A stretch of 64,000 nucleotides of DNA, from the NCBI GenBank assembly GCA_004335835.1, contig RWJK01001679.1:43516-107515 (forward strand), read 5' to 3'. Position 1 is the first letter of the stretch; every line of letters starts with the position of its first letter. Below are positions 34,104 through 45,588 of this stretch, one piece after another. This DNA is from Scenedesmus sp. ARA3 (taxonomy: Eukaryota; Chlorophyta; Chlorophyceae; Sphaeropleales; Scenedesmaceae). Position numbers and translations under genes: made by a program. The notes beneath the pieces were generated by a model that ran no database searches, was not told the DNA's origin, and worked only from the letters and a program-made list of their open reading frames with translations.

Positions 34104-35434
34104 TGCCGCAGGCGACTCCGCGGACGCAGAGCAGCACCGCCGCGAGATGAAGCGCTGCCTCTTCATGTACGCAAAGCTCAACCCAGGCCTGCGCTACATC
34201 CAGGGCATGAATGAGCTACTGGCACCCCTCTACTACCTCTTCAAAACAGACCCTGATGCTACTAGTGGGCGTTATGCGGAGGCAGATGCCTTTTACTGCT
34301 TTGTGGAGCTCATCAGCGAGTTTCGGGACCACTTCTGCCAGCAGCTGGACAACAGCAGCAGCGGGATCAAGGCGACGATTGGGAAGCTGGTGGCGCTGCT
34401 GCAGGTGCACGACGCGCAGCTGGCGGCGCACCTGGCGCAGCAGAAGGTGGGGGCGCTTTGTACGCTGTTGCCATGACCTGCGGCTCCGGCATAACCACAA
34501 CAGCCAGCAGCATATAGTATTGAGATGTGGGTTTAGGGAGTCATGGGTGGCGCCTGGCGCATGAAACGCCGCTGCCTTGCTGCTGCTGCTGCCTTGCTGC
34601 TGTTATGCGCCTTAAGGTCAACCCGCAGTTTGCGCTTCTGCTAGATCACGCTGCTGCTGCTAATCCTGCTGCCCCACTGCTGTCATTTGCTTTTCAGGTG
34701 GACCCGCAGTTCTTTGCGTTCCGCTGGATCACGCTGCTGCTCACGCAAGAGTTCTCCTTCCCTGATGCGGTGCGCATCTGGGACACGCTGCTGGCCGACC
34801 CAGGGGGGCGGCTGGACTGCCTGCTGCGCGTGTGCCTGGCGCTGCTGCTGCACGTGCGGCAGCAGCTGCTGGAAGGTGCGTGCTTTTCAACCATCATCGA
34901 TGCAAATGGCTGCAGATGCATGTGTATGGTTGGCAGAGAGGGTTGAAACTGGTTTTTGATGCAGTGTTGGGTGTAGCTGTGATTGAGATCAGTGCTGGGT
35001 CGGGAGTGGCGAACTGCCCGGCTGTGTGCTGGGGTTGAGAGTGGGGGTGGGCAGGGTGCCTGAGCATGCAGTGGTGTGTTCTGCATGCGAGCGTGGTGGC
35101 CATCGTCATGTTATAACAAATGCAGTGATGCTTGAGCTGCAGCCAGTACTAGATCACGGTGCACAACACAGCCGGCATACCGCGCAATGTCAACTGTCTT
35201 GAACCAATGTACATGCATGCTTCACAGCTTCGGGTCACCAGGCACATGCATCTCATGTCTCCCTCAACACACATGATCTGTTTCAGAAGAAATGGCTTTG
35301 ATGTGCCCGCTGTCGTTCCTGCAGGCGACTTTGCGGTCATTGTGAAGACGCTGCAGCGCTACCCCTCGGTGGACGTGGACGTCATCCTGCGCGCAGCAGC
35401 GCGCCTGCCGCCATGCTCCAGCGTGCTGGTGTGA
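31399..35434 (+). CDS. TBC1D13: TBC1D13-type Rab GTPase-activating protein
   Basis: Stimulates GTP hydrolysis by Rab-family GTPases in membrane traffic (Rab35 for the animal protein). Eight exons: 31399-31671, 31976-32062, 32473-32760, 33273-33344, 33598-33667, 34112-34446, 34698-34875, 35325-35434; phases agree, 470 residues against ~400 in animals. The excess is exon 3, a Gln/Ser low-complexity insert of ~90 residues. TBC signature order is intact: ELRRLAFQGIPDKDGLRAIT with TWK, LLLGYLPPDPSEWDEVLARK, DHPLSLQSTSKWHTYF, the arginine-finger motif IxxDVxR (I248, D251, R254 in QIDRDVMRTHPD), the glutamine-finger LRYIQGMNELLAPLYYLF (Y292-I-Q294-G), and VDPQFFAFRWITLLLTQEF followed by IWDTLLAD. 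Both catalytic fingers are present, so it should be an active GAP. Start ATG 31399 begins MQQYVKSAKELLD. Confidence 0.94.
33409..33456 (+). repeat. Nested inverted repeat in TBC1D13 intron 4
   Basis: Arms gctgcggagctt (33409-33420) and aagctccgcagc (33445-33456) are perfectly complementary over 12 bp. Overlapping the right arm is a perfect 14-bp palindrome, gagcttgcaagctc (33437-33450). The transcript could form either of two competing hairpins. Confidence 0.75.
34613..34665 (+). repeat. Echo of the 5' edge of TBC1D13 exon 7
   Basis: VNPQFALLLDHAAAA here parallels VDPQFFAFRWITLLL at the start of exon 7 (34698-34745) at DNA level (aacccgcagtttgcg / gacccgcagttctttgcg). It directly precedes the real exon. 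Confidence 0.82.
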
Positions 35435-36191
35435 CAGGCTGCGCCTTGTGAGCAGCACCTCAGTTTACAGTACAGCATTCAGCACATTTGATTGTTGGGA
35501 TCTTCATCGCAGCTGCAGCAACTACGCCCTCGCCCCTGCTGAACCACAGCGTTGTGGTGTAGAGGTGTTGTGCTGAGAGCATTTTCGCTATTTGGCTCTT
35601 GTACTGCGGTAATAAAGCTTGCCAGATGCAGATGCGGCAATTTTGATGTGTGGTTGTTGATTTCAGAAGGGAGGTTGCTTGCTTGCAGGCAATTCCGCTG
35701 CCGTACTGGGCCAGTACTACTGGCCGTCGGCAGACATGAGCTTTGGTATGCTGTGGTTCAGCGTATATTCTGCGCAGATGTAAATTATACAGGTTTTTTT
35801 GGGTTGTGTATTACTGCCAGTTGCTGAGATCCGAGTGGTAAACTCGGCAAGTTGCTTATCGTGGGTGAGGGGCATTTTGGCGCGCAGTGACACACATCAA
35901 CCTTGGCTGCCGTGTATGAGCATATAATGCAACTCGTTATTATGATAAAACCTCTGCTATCATCGTCACAAGCTAGACAGCTGCACAAGACTCTACTGCC
36001 CCCGTTACAACCTGCCACTGCAAGGAAATCAGCGCAGTACTCCACATATTCACCTGTGTAAATAGCTGCTACAGTCTTTTATTTTACCCTGACAAAAAGC
36101 AACTGTCGCGCGTCGCGGGTGACTGAAGTGTGTACATTTCGATGGCGGGCAGCTGCAGCGGAGCACGCTGCGACGTGTGACAGCAGCCCAA
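35435..36191 (+). other. TBC1D13 3' region and upstream region of the next gene
   Basis: Contains TGTAA at 35779-35783, about 345 bp past the TBC1D13 stop, a plausible polyadenylation signal. The 35880-36190 part is A+T-richer and likely holds the promoter and 5' UTR of the following gene. No coding sequence seen. Confidence 0.5.
35779..35783 (+). terminator. Candidate TGTAA polyadenylation signal for TBC1D13
   Basis: TGTAA in an A/T-rich setting (gatgtaaattatac) at typical spacing from the stop. Chance occurrence cannot be excluded. Confidence 0.4.
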
Positions 36192-36533
36192 ATGAACGTT
36201 GAAATAGAAGGTAAGGGAAACTATATTAGTCAAGTTCATGAGCGTTGCACCATGCCATCGTGCTGGTCATCCAGATGTGCTGCCAGGTCAGAGGTGGGGG
36301 CACACTGTACACACACCCATGCAGCTGGCACTCCAGCTGTGCAGATCTCAAGAGAAGAGGCCTCAGACTCCAAACTGCATACATATGCTGCAATTGTGCT
36401 GTATGGCTGCTCTCTGCAGTGTCATAGGCAGCATGAAGCACAAAAAGGACAAGAAAGGCCCACCACCACCGCCACAGCAGCAGCAGCAAGGCCAGTCGTC
36501 ACGGCAAGCACAGCAGCAGCCTCAGCAACATGG

Positions 36534-36579
<46 letters not shown>

Positions 36580-39500
36580 CGGCCGCTTCTGCAGCCAGGA
36601 CAGCAGCAGCCACCGTACGCACAACAGCAGCTGCCGCAGCCGCAGCAAGAGGGCTATGCACAGCAGTATCAACAGCAGCTGCTGCAGCAGGGCTCTGCGC
36701 AACAGCAGCAGGTGTTCGGCCAGCAGCAGCAGCAGCAGCACCAACAGCAGCAGCAGCAGCTCTTCAGGCCCCCACTGCAGCAACAGCTGGCGCCAGGTCA
36801 GCCACAGTTTGCACAGCCAGGCTCTGCAGCAGGATTCGACTACGCTGCAACCTCTTCGACACCAGTGTCGCCCCACGCAGTGAGCACACCGCCTCACAGG
36901 GACTCCAGGGACAGCATCAGCAGCAGTGTTGGCGGTGTTGGCATCCAAAGAGTGACCAGCGGAGGTTTAGCTGCACGCATTCAGGCTGCTGAACTGACAG
37001 CCTCTGGGCAGTTTGACCCTGCCAGCTGGGCAGCAGCAGCAGCAGAGGCAGTCAAAGCAGACAAAGAGGCAGCTGCAGCAGCAGCACGCAGAGCAAATAG
37101 GGAGGAAGAGGAGCGGCGCAAAGAGGCCCGAGCAGCTGCAGTTGCGCTTGCAGCTGCACGTGTTTCAGGGTCTAGGGACCCTGCAGAGCAGCAGCCGCTG
37201 TCTACCAGCAGCAGCTACAGGCCTGAAAGGAGGTCTGAGTCAGACAGTGGTGGCGGTTTAGAGGAGCTGGCATCGCTAAGCCCTAGAAGCAGGAGGCTGC
37301 TAGCCACAGCCAGGCAGCAGCAGCAGCAGCAGCAGCCAGGTTTGCATCAGCTGTCGCCATTTGGCAGTGGCTTGGAGCAGCAGCAGCAGCGGTCGCCAGC
37401 AGCAGGATCCAGCAGCGCTGCCGCTGCTGCTGCTGCTGCCATCGCAGCCGCCACTGCTAGCTATGCCAGCAGCAGCACCAACACATCCTCCTCTGCGGCA
37501 GCAGCAGCAGCAGCAGATGCGGGTGGGTTTGGCGGTGGCTACGATCCTGCACAAATTGCATCTGAGTACGTGCAATTACGAGCTGAACAGCCAGGGGCAG
37601 GTGCCCCTAGCTATGGCTATTTCCCTGCAGCAGACCCAGCTAGCCTTGGAGGACCAACCCTTCGAGAGCAGTACGGTGCTGCAGCAGCAGCAGCAGCGGC
37701 AGGCGGTACAGCGGCAGCAGCAGCAGGCAGTACAGTGTCTGCAGTACTGCACGAGCAGTACAGCAGTGCATCAAGCCAGTACTATGGTGGAGGCTCTGAT
37801 CTGACAGCACCTCCCCCCACTGGCACTGCTTCTCCTGTCACATGGGCAAACCCTATCGCTGGCTTGGACAGCAGCAGACATGCATCGCCTCAGCGGCTGC
37901 GTGCATTGAATGTACCGGCAGCAGTAGCACCAGCCCTGACCCCTGGTGATAGCCCACGAGGGGTGCACCCTGTACAGCCTCACCTGCCTGGCGCTGAGCA
38001 GTCACTGCGGGAGATCCGCGGTACAAGAGGCCCAGGCAGTACAGATGGCTATGAGGCAGTACAAGAGGGCTTGGGAGCTCGGCGGCCGCTGCGGTCATTC
38101 CCAATTCAGCCGGAGCTGCTGTCAGGTTCAGGTGTGACTGGTGTAGCTGGCTTCCCTGGCCTTGCTGGCAGCTCCAGTGCAGCGAGGTTTAGTGCAGATA
38201 GGATGATCCCTGTCACAGGGCTGAACCCCGAACAGCTGAACCCCGCAGCATCAGCAGCAGCAGGCCCAGCAAGTCGGGCTCCTCAATGGCTGCAGGAGAT
38301 TGAGCAAGTGCAGTTGGATGCAGGTAGTGTGCAGCAGTCCGCAGACTCGAATGTGCAGGTGCAGCAGCAGCCGCGTGTGCGCGCGCTGATCGCAGCGGAA
38401 GCTGCGCTAAGGCGAGGCTCAAATAGCCCGCCGAGGGCTGCCACTGGCATTGCTGAGAGTGAGTTTCGAAGGAGGACCTCCTCAGCTTCCTCAGGAGGTG
38501 GGGCAGCAGCAGCAGCAGCAGCAGCAGTGCCAGGCGGCAGCAGCAGCCAGGAGAGGAGCCGGCTGGAGCAGCAGCGGCGGGTGTCGGCTGATGATGAGGC
38601 GGGCTCACCTGCTGCGGCGGCGGCGGCAGCAGTGCCTGCAGCAGCTGGAGGCGTGCTGGGACCTCTGTTTGGTGAGTGCTGCCTGCATGCAAACTCAATG
38701 CAACGCCCCTCTGACTGCTGTGCCATGCGGTGATGTGCTATGCTATAACTGCTTGATGGCAGCTGCTGATGTGCGGCAGCTGCTGACCATGGCGCCAGGC
38801 ATTTTACCCACCTGCTTTAGTTGTTGGTTGCTTTGACCGCAGCTGGAGGTCGAGCTTGCATTTCTGAAGACTGACAGCAGCCCCATGACACATAGCATCA
38901 TACCTGTGCTGCACCTATTGGCGCTGCCATCTTTGTGTGTGCAGGCATGAAGCGCGTCAGCCAGCAAAGCAGCGGCGGCGGAGCAGCAGCAGCAGCAGAA
39001 GGCGATGTAGAGAGTCCAGCCGCCGGCAAAGCCAAGCGCGCAAGCGGCTTGAGTGCTGGCGGCGCAGCTGAAAAAGAGACAGACAGCCCTCGCACGCGCA
39101 AACGCAAGCGGCGCAAGCTCTGCTGCGTTCTGTCGCTGCTGCTGGCGCTGATAGCAGCGGGGATCGGCGTGGGTGTGTGGCAGGGCGTAGAAAAGGGCCG
39201 GCCCAAATTGGCTGTGCAGCAGCAGCAGCAGCCTGCAGGACCGTTGACATTCAGGGTGACTGTTGGGGCGCCTACAGCGGAGCAATCTGCCGTGGCATGT
39301 GCCAAGTGGTTTGGGGACAAGCAGGTGAGCAGCAGCTGAGCTTCATGTATTACAAATTCTGGAGCTGAGCTTTTGAACGCACGCTTAGGCATGTGTGTAG
39401 CACAGCAAACTGCCAGCAGCATTCATCCCAGCTATTGCATTGCATGTTTGCTAGCAGCCACCCTAGGCAGTTAGAACCTACCGCCAGACAACAAATGACT

Positions 39501-41069
39501 CATTGGAGCACACTTTGCAGTGGTTATAGTACCTCCCTTGTAATCCTGCAAGACTCAATACGCATGCTAACTGCCGTAACGTGGCAAGCTGTGCTCTCCT
39601 GAACCCCTGCACTCCGCTTTCCACGCTCTTCTGCCCCGCCTGCTGCCAAGCAGCAACTGGACAACTACAGCGCAGTGTTCAGTGCCTCATACGCCACAGC
39701 ACTCAAACTGCCGCCCTCCTACTTCAACGTGGATGCTGTCAAATGCGGTGGTGCCCCCATGACCAGCAGCAGCAGCAGCAGCAGCAGTAGGGTGGGGCCC
39801 TCTCGGCACCTGCTGGCAGCGATGGTAGACAACCCTGGCGCAGCGGCAGCAGGCATGCGAGGCGCTCCGCAGAGCTTAGTGCAGCAGGGCTCTTCTGGCA
39901 GGCCGAAGGCAGGGCCAGCAGCAGCACTGTTAGCAGCAGCACCCACAGCAGGAGCAGGAGCAAAGGATACCGACATTGTCACCACCTTCAGCGTCCCTGC
40001 TCCTGCCGACGAAGCTGCGCGCACAGAGCGCACTCGGAACATCATGGCGAACTCTGAGGGAATTCTCACCGATCCTCTCAGCCAGTTCTTTGGTGTCCCT
40101 GTGAAGTTCAAAGGCATCGAGCAGCTAGATGCATCAGGAGCGCCAATTGCTGCAGCTGATGGTACTGCAGCTGGTACTGCAGCACGTGAAGTGCCTGGTG
40201 AACGTCCGCCACCAGCATCACCAGTGTCACCGCGGCAGCCAGCTGGCATAACCCCACCGCCTGGTGTAACCCGGCCACTGGTACCGGCACCGGTACCGCC
40301 ACCCGTCCTTGCACCTGTTTTAACAGAGCCGCCGCCACTGGAGCTGCCTATCCCAGACGAGAAGCAGCAGCAGCAGCCGAGGAAGCCGCCGCCTCCTGTA
40401 CCAAACCCCAAACCCCAAAAACCCAGCAAGCCTGGCAAGGGTCCTAAACCCTCACCAGCGCAAGGGTTTGACCCGCTGTACGACACCGCCCCCAGCTGCT
40501 CGTCTGCTCCTACAATGGCAAACAGCGTTGCTGATACCTTGGACAGGCTGTGGGGCTGGGAGAACTGGCAGAGCTGTGTGTTCCGAGGTTTCACGTCTGT
40601 GCAGCCGGAGGTTGTGAACAGTGCGTGGGAGGCTGCCCCGCCCTGCAAGGCACAGCCAAACTCCGGCAACAGCGCAGCAGATCCGGATGGCATGTTGTGG
40701 GGTTGGGAGCAGTCCGGCAGCTGTGCATTCCGGCGTGCTGACTACAAGCCGAATCTGCAGCGGCCAGTGCTGACGTGGACAGCTGCACCTAACTGCAACT
40801 TCGCGCCATCAGATGTGAACAGTGTAGCAGATAGCTCAGGGCAGCTGTGGGGATGGCAGGCAGGGCAGAGCTGCGGTTTCAAGGGGAGGTATAGTGAGGG
40901 CAGTAGCCAGGGCCAGATCACATGGTTTGCGGCGCCGAGTTGCAGGTTTACGCCTACTACGGCGAACAGTAAGCCTGATGTGGATGGCCGGCTGTGGGGC
41001 TGGCAGGCTAAGAAAGAGGGAGGCAAGATGGAGAGCTGTGCATTCAGGGTGAGTGGGGTTGAGGAATGA
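36192..41069 (+). CDS. Gln/Ala/Ser-rich single-pass membrane protein with four WGW-Cys repeats
   Basis: Proposed exons 36192-36210 (MNVEIE, strong donor gtaagg), 36428-38671, 38945-39324, 39651-41069; phases agree, about 1353 residues. Residues 8-755 are low-complexity (poly-Gln, poly-Ala, Ser, with a Glu/Arg-rich helix near EEEERRKEARAAAVALAAAR) and probably disordered. A basic cluster (RTRKRKRRK) precedes one membrane helix (CCVLSLLLALIAAGIGVGVW, ~814-833), predicting a type II protein with the N-terminal half in the cytosol. After a small domain and a Pro-rich hinge come four units of ~50 residues (DNA 40485-40590, 40627-40737, 40774-40885, 40924-41048) of the form W-x-AAPxC-x10-NSxAD-x2-G-x-LWGW[EQ]-x3-SCxF[RK]. 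The GWGWE-xxxSC core recalls carbohydrate-binding family 10, so wall or matrix binding is possible. Exon 3 begins GC-ATG, so exons 3-4 might instead be a separate gene. The last exon ends either at TGA 41069 or splices at the strong donor after CAFR (41049). Confidence 0.68.
36535..36576 (+). repeat. (CAG)14 coding poly-Gln tract
   Basis: Fourteen perfect CAG codons in the membrane-protein gene, inside a ~100-residue Gln-rich segment. Confidence 0.95.
40485..41048 (+). repeat. Four tandem WGW-Cys domain repeats
   Basis: Four diverged ~150-bp coding repeats. Each has two conserved Cys, the NSxAD segment and the aromatic core LWGW[EQ], with the second Cys in SC[AVG]F. Divergence at DNA level shows they are old, unlike the exon-edge echoes. 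Confidence 0.9.
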
Positions 41070-41304
41070 GGCAGGTGTTGTGGTTGCGCTGCAGACAAGT
41101 GACGGCATGGCTTGCCGCACCTCTGGCAGTTCGAAATGCATCGAAGGAACTGTGCAACAGCCTGCTTGCTTTAATGCTGAATGCGCACTTGCAGAATATA
41201 TAGACTGTACAGTTCCTTGCGTCATTCACAAGGATTCGTGCAATGCATTGAAGCAATTTGCAAAGAACGACTCAACACTGCTTGCGTGTTTTTGCTGCCT
41301 GTTG

Positions 41305-41343
<39 letters not shown>

Positions 41344-43112
41344 GATTCTCACCTCACAGCCTGCTGAGCCCTGAGTGTGCAACTGCCACCAGTGGCGAGT
41401 GATGACCTGGGGGTGGAGGATTCTCAAAGGCGAGCCCCAGGGGCCGCCGCAAGACTGCTGGCTGCCATGGAGGCAACTTGAACATTGCAGGACATGCAGC
41501 GTGCACAAGCAGCACCATTCTTCTATCACCAGCAGGCCATTGGGGCTGGGAGGGCTGGGTGTGCGAACACTGAGAATATGGGGTGATAGCATGCTGCCTT
41601 CTGGTGGCCGCAGCATCAGCATCGGCTGTCGGCATCTGCGCTGTAAGGCTGGCAGCCTGCAGGAATTGGGGCCTGGCTGCATATACGGCTCATCCAGCAC
41701 ATATCAGTGGCACGCGGCGCTGGTGCTGTAATTGACCCGTTAAGAGGTGGTTGCGTGACCTTTCTTTGTTAAGCATAACATAAACTCACTGAGGACTTGG
41801 CTCGTGACTGTTGTTTGACCTGCATGACCATATACTGTGTTGTATTAAATGTTGAGCCGCCTGCAAGTGCGCCACTGGTGACTTGCTGACAGCGTGGCTG
41901 ACGATGTTAACGATATTAGTGGTATAGCCAGAGACGTGGCTTTATGGGGATGGGATGTAGCTCTCTTATATGTGTGGATGCCGAACTCCGACACAGCATG
42001 TACTACATGCTTCTGGTAGGTGCCGTGCATGCTGTGTCTTTATGAGAGCATCCAGGCGCCGGGCATGGTGCTTCTTGCAGTAAACGCTACCCTTGAAGGG
42101 TGCTTGGTACCGTGCTGCGTGGCTTGTTTGTGGTCACGAGTCCCTGGAATACAATAAGCCTAGGTTGACTTATGCCATCAGTGATTGTAGCTGTGCAATT
42201 TTCTAGGTTGGCAAGACGGCACAAATGCTGAGTGCACCCTTGTCCTTTGAGGCCACAGGGTCTAGCAGTAACCTGTGGAACTAACAGTCTTTGAACTCGT
42301 TGGTGGTGCTAGGCTGTGAGAACTGAAGTTACAGAGACAATGGCATAAACAAGGACTTGCTTCACCAGAGGAGGGCACATCACTGATGACGTGGCACGCT
42401 GGTGCGCATGGCCAGCAGCAGGCGACAACAACAATTGAATGTAACCACACTTCACGCCAACAGCTCAACAGCCGCGAAGCTGATGTAAAATGACGAACTC
42501 TGATGTCTGATCAAGGCATGCCCAGCAGTGAACATGCAAACAGGTGAATCGCAAGATAGCGCAAGCAATGTCTAGTTCCAAACCAGCCAAAGAACAAAAG
42601 ACGCAAAAAAACTGTACATGTTGCAGTACTACGAGCGAGGTACAGTGGCACACCTGCAACGCCGCACGCTAAACCGCCAATCAAGCCTACAAATGCAGCA
42701 AGCAAGGCATTTTGCAGCCCTGCCACATGCCATGCGGCAGGGCACATGGTTGCTGCATAACACGGTCATCACTATAGCAGGCCGTGTGCTGCACATGGAC
42801 ACACCAACTAAAGATGCACCCACACTTGTCTGCCAACACCTGCAGCAAGTCGCGGCGAACGCACCCCTACAACAGCCACCACCGGCGGCAGCGCTACACC
42901 CAGCTGCTGCGCCAACTGCCTGCAAAAAACCCTTCTGCTTCTTCCAAAAAACCATACTTCTGCAAAGGAAGATCCAGGGCCGCAGCCGCAGCTGCTGCAC
43001 GATGCCCACGCCCCCCCCCTCAGTCAGCCAGCGCCAGCCGGCGGCAGCTGCGCTGCCATGCGCACAACCATACTCCTGCAAAAGAGATCCAAAGCTGCTG
43101 CAGCTGCTGCTG
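41070..43112. other. Convergent 3' regions of the WGW-repeat gene and cyclin C
   Basis: A (CTG)12 tract at 41307-41342 followed by ctcacctcacag looks like an acceptor, and the frame after it reads GHWGWEGWVC around 41535-41565, weakly like the WGW repeats. A further 3' exon of the upstream gene is possible but unproven. Plus strand is G+T-rich to about 42310 and A+C-rich afterwards, marking where the two 3' UTRs probably meet. TGTAA occurs at 42441 (plus) and TTACA at 42329 (minus-strand signal). Confidence 0.5.
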
Positions 43113-43187
43113 CTATTGCTGCTGCACGCCTGCCGCGGCACCTGCAGCTGCCGACCCGCCAGCGCCAGCCGGCGGCAGCTGCGCTGC
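43029..43187 (-). repeat. Echo of the 3' coding end of cyclin C
   Basis: The 28-bp block at 43160-43187 within the last exon (Ala/Gly/Pro-rich tail) recurs at 43029-43056 downstream of the stop. A third, looser copy of the neighbouring sequence is near 42950-43010. Confidence 0.7.
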
Positions 43188-45588
43188 TGTTGGCTGCTGT
43201 GCTGATGGCGGCCGCACCACTGCCAGCAGCCGCGCACACTCCTCCTGGCTGATAGGCACCCGGTAGCTTTCATACATGGAGATCAGCTCCAGCGCCACCG
43301 CATAGATCTGCACATATGCAGCCACCATACATGCAGCAAAACGAGGCAGCAGTAAACGCATATGGCATACTGGCTCGGCTCTCATACATAGAGATGAGCT
43401 CCAAGGCCACAGCGTAGATCTGCATAAATGCAGCCATTATATGTGCAGCAAAAAGGCGACAGCCGTAAGCGCGTGAGGCACTTCATTGGTTTAAACAAGC
43501 ACTATGAGATGGGCACCTGCTAGCTGCCACACATGGAGATAAGCTGCAGCGCAGGTGTAAACATGCTGTGTGTGCAGCAGAAAGGAGGCAGCAGTAAGCT
43601 CATGCATTGAACAACCCACGAGTTCACACATGGATATGATTGCATGCCTGAAATTTGCTGCTTGCTGCATTCCTGTTTCACCTCCAAAGCCTATGGGCAC
43701 AGCATAGCAGTTCAGCACACCTAAATCAGGTGTGCGACAGCAGCATCCCTCAGCCGCCGCACCTGGTTTGTGTCCACATCCACGCCCTCCAGCCACGCAG
43801 TGATGTCCCGGCTGCAAATCACAGACGCAAGATACAAGCAGCCCAGCGCCAGCACATGTGGCGCGTAGATGATGGGCGCATCTGTGCGGTACACGTCATT
43901 CAGCGCAGCCCATGCGTTTTGGCCGAGGTCTGCCAGCTGAGCATCAGACTCCAGGATCTTGGTGAGGGACAGGTACGGGCTGAACACCACGAGGTGCGTG
44001 TCAAGCTCCTCCAGGATGACCTGCGGCCAAAAACAATCACATAGCTTGAACCAGTGAGGGGACAATGTCATCATCTCCATGTTCAGCGGCAACAGAGCAA
44101 AAGCAGCCAACAGGTGGCACATCAGCAAGTCAAACAGCACCCACGACATTGCCGCTCAACGCAAACCATCTGCAGCTGCAGCATGTAACACAGCAGCAGC
44201 AGACCGGCATGCAGAGAACCGCCACAGCAACCAACACGCCGCTGCTGCTGCTGTTGCTGCTGCCGCCTCACACACCATCTCCATGTCCAGCAAGTCTTTC
44301 ACCTCGTACTGCCATCCAGGCCGCTTCATGCTGGCCAGCAGCAGCTCGCGGCAACCGGGCACCAGCAAGCACCACACGGCAATGGCACCCAAAATGCAGC
44401 ACACCAGCCACCATGCAACGCAGCAGCAAGCAACCCAGCAGCAACTTGCAACAAGCAGCAGCCAACCTGCAACAGCACTGCAACACAACAGCTTCTGTTC
44501 CACGCACCATCTCCATGTCCAGCAAGTCTTTCAGCTCGTACTGCCACCCCGGCCGCAGCCGCTTCATGCTGGCCAGCAGCAGCTTGGCCGCCACCACGGA
44601 CTCCTCCACCTTGCTGGCAAGGTACAGGCAGCCAGGCGCCACCAGGTGCGGGTCGTGGCGGGAGAAGCTGCTGCCCGCACACAGCCGGCGGAAGTAGACC
44701 ACAGCCGTGGCAGCCACGCTGCAGGTGTTGACAGAGATATTGCAGTTTGTGTAAGCAAGCAAATGAGGTGGTTGGCGAATGATGCATCCAACCCAGGATC
44801 GGTGTGGAGAGCTGCATGGCTACTGATCCGCGAGCCTCCTCCTACGCCAGCTAGCGTCTGCTCAACACACAGCCTGCTGCTACATCAGAGACCGGGCCGC
44901 AAATGCTTCTGCTGCTGCGTCTGCTTCGTGTGCGCAGCCTGCTGCTCCTACATCAAGCAGGCCGCCATTGCTGTTACTGCTGCGTGTGCTGCTGCTGCTG
45001 CTACCGCCATTGTTGAGGCGTCTGCCGTGTGTGCTCACCGCTGCCGCAGCTTGATGGAGTTGGCCATGTCATAGATGTCTGCAAGGAAACCAAGCACAGC
45101 AGGATGAGCTGTTTTGCCAACAACAGCAAGTACAGCTGCCTTGTCAGAGTGCAGGAGTATGACAGCAGCTTCAGTGCTTCCTCCGACCATGGACGTTTAA
45201 CACGTACGGCTAAACCAATGTGCTGGCGTCCCACGGCAGCATCAACATTGCTGCGGCTTTGCCCATTTCTCTGTGAAGCTCGAATCACAGCACACAAGCA
45301 GAGCAGCTCACACTGCGTGAAGTACACCTTGAGCTGCTGGATGTGGCTCTCCAGCAGCCCCTTGGCCCTGTCTTCCTGCTGACAGCGCAGCAGGCGCTCC
45401 TTGGGCATCAGCCATTTGCTGCAGGAGAGGCAGCGCAGAACAAATGGCACCAGGTACTTCTGAGAAAGCCAGCAACCGCCAGGTCAGCGCAGCGCTGCCT
45501 CCTGTGTATCTTGCGCCTGGTGCATGCATGCATGCATGCGGCGTTTGATGGCTTACAGTTGGGTAGATGTCCAGAAGTTTGCAGCCAT
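43113..45588 (-). CDS. CCNC: Cyclin C, CDK8/Mediator kinase-module cyclin
   Basis: Partner of CDK8 in the Mediator kinase module, regulating RNA polymerase II transcription. Six exons in transcript order: 45588-45557, 45418-45312, 45078-45039, 44718-44508, 44020-43763, 43307-43113; phases agree, 280 residues (animal cyclin C 283). Starts MAANFWTST, the signature start of cyclin C. Box 1: YIYDMANSIKLRQRVAATAV with VYFRRL, HLVAPGCLYLASKVEESVVA (the CDK-contact Lys/Glu region), KDLLDMEM. Box 2: LEELDTHLVVFSPYLSLTKI, ALNDVYRTDAPIIYAPHVLA, LGCLYLASV, IYAVALELISMYESYRVPI. The last ~35 residues are Ala/Gly/Gln-rich and not conserved in animals. Intron 4 holds a copy of the exon 4 end and intron 5 an array of copies of the exon 6 start. 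Confidence 0.94.
43378..43620 (-). repeat. Array of echoes of the 5' edge of cyclin C exon 6
   Basis: Copies at about 43378-43460 (clear: QIYAVALELISMYES preserved) and 43524-43600 (degenerate) repeat the acceptor region and start of exon 6 (43268-43345) plus its intron flank gcagcagtaa. Period roughly 110-140 bp; traces of a further copy near 43625. Confidence 0.9.
44271..44350 (-). repeat. Echo of the 3' edge of cyclin C exon 4
   Basis: About 80 bp, nearly identical to 44501-44586: LLLASMKRPGWQYEVKDLLD with MEM and a gtgtgtg donor, against the real KRLRPGWQYELKDLLDMEM. It lies downstream in intron 4. If it were spliced as a cassette exon it would duplicate a helix. Confidence 0.95.

Noticed and set aside
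36526..36948. Poly-Leu membrane-like minus-strand frame
   Set aside because: It is the reverse of the coding CAG tract (CTG read as Leu) and has no start or splice support.
39719..40693. Long open frame on the minus strand (~324 codons)
   Set aside because: It is antisense to the well-supported WGW-repeat exon and its sequence is only the mirror of Pro/Gly-rich codons; no family resemblance.
41375..41731. Separate small gene after the WGW-repeat gene
   Set aside because: One frame contains Trp/Gly-rich words and another GHWGWEGWVC, but no consistent frame, start or splice chain could be built; mentioned only as a possible extra 3' exon.
44079..45074. Plus-strand open frame of ~330 codons
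   Set aside because: Antisense to cyclin C exons and their repeats; the His/Ser/Gln-rich translation is a by-product of codon bias and CAG tracts.
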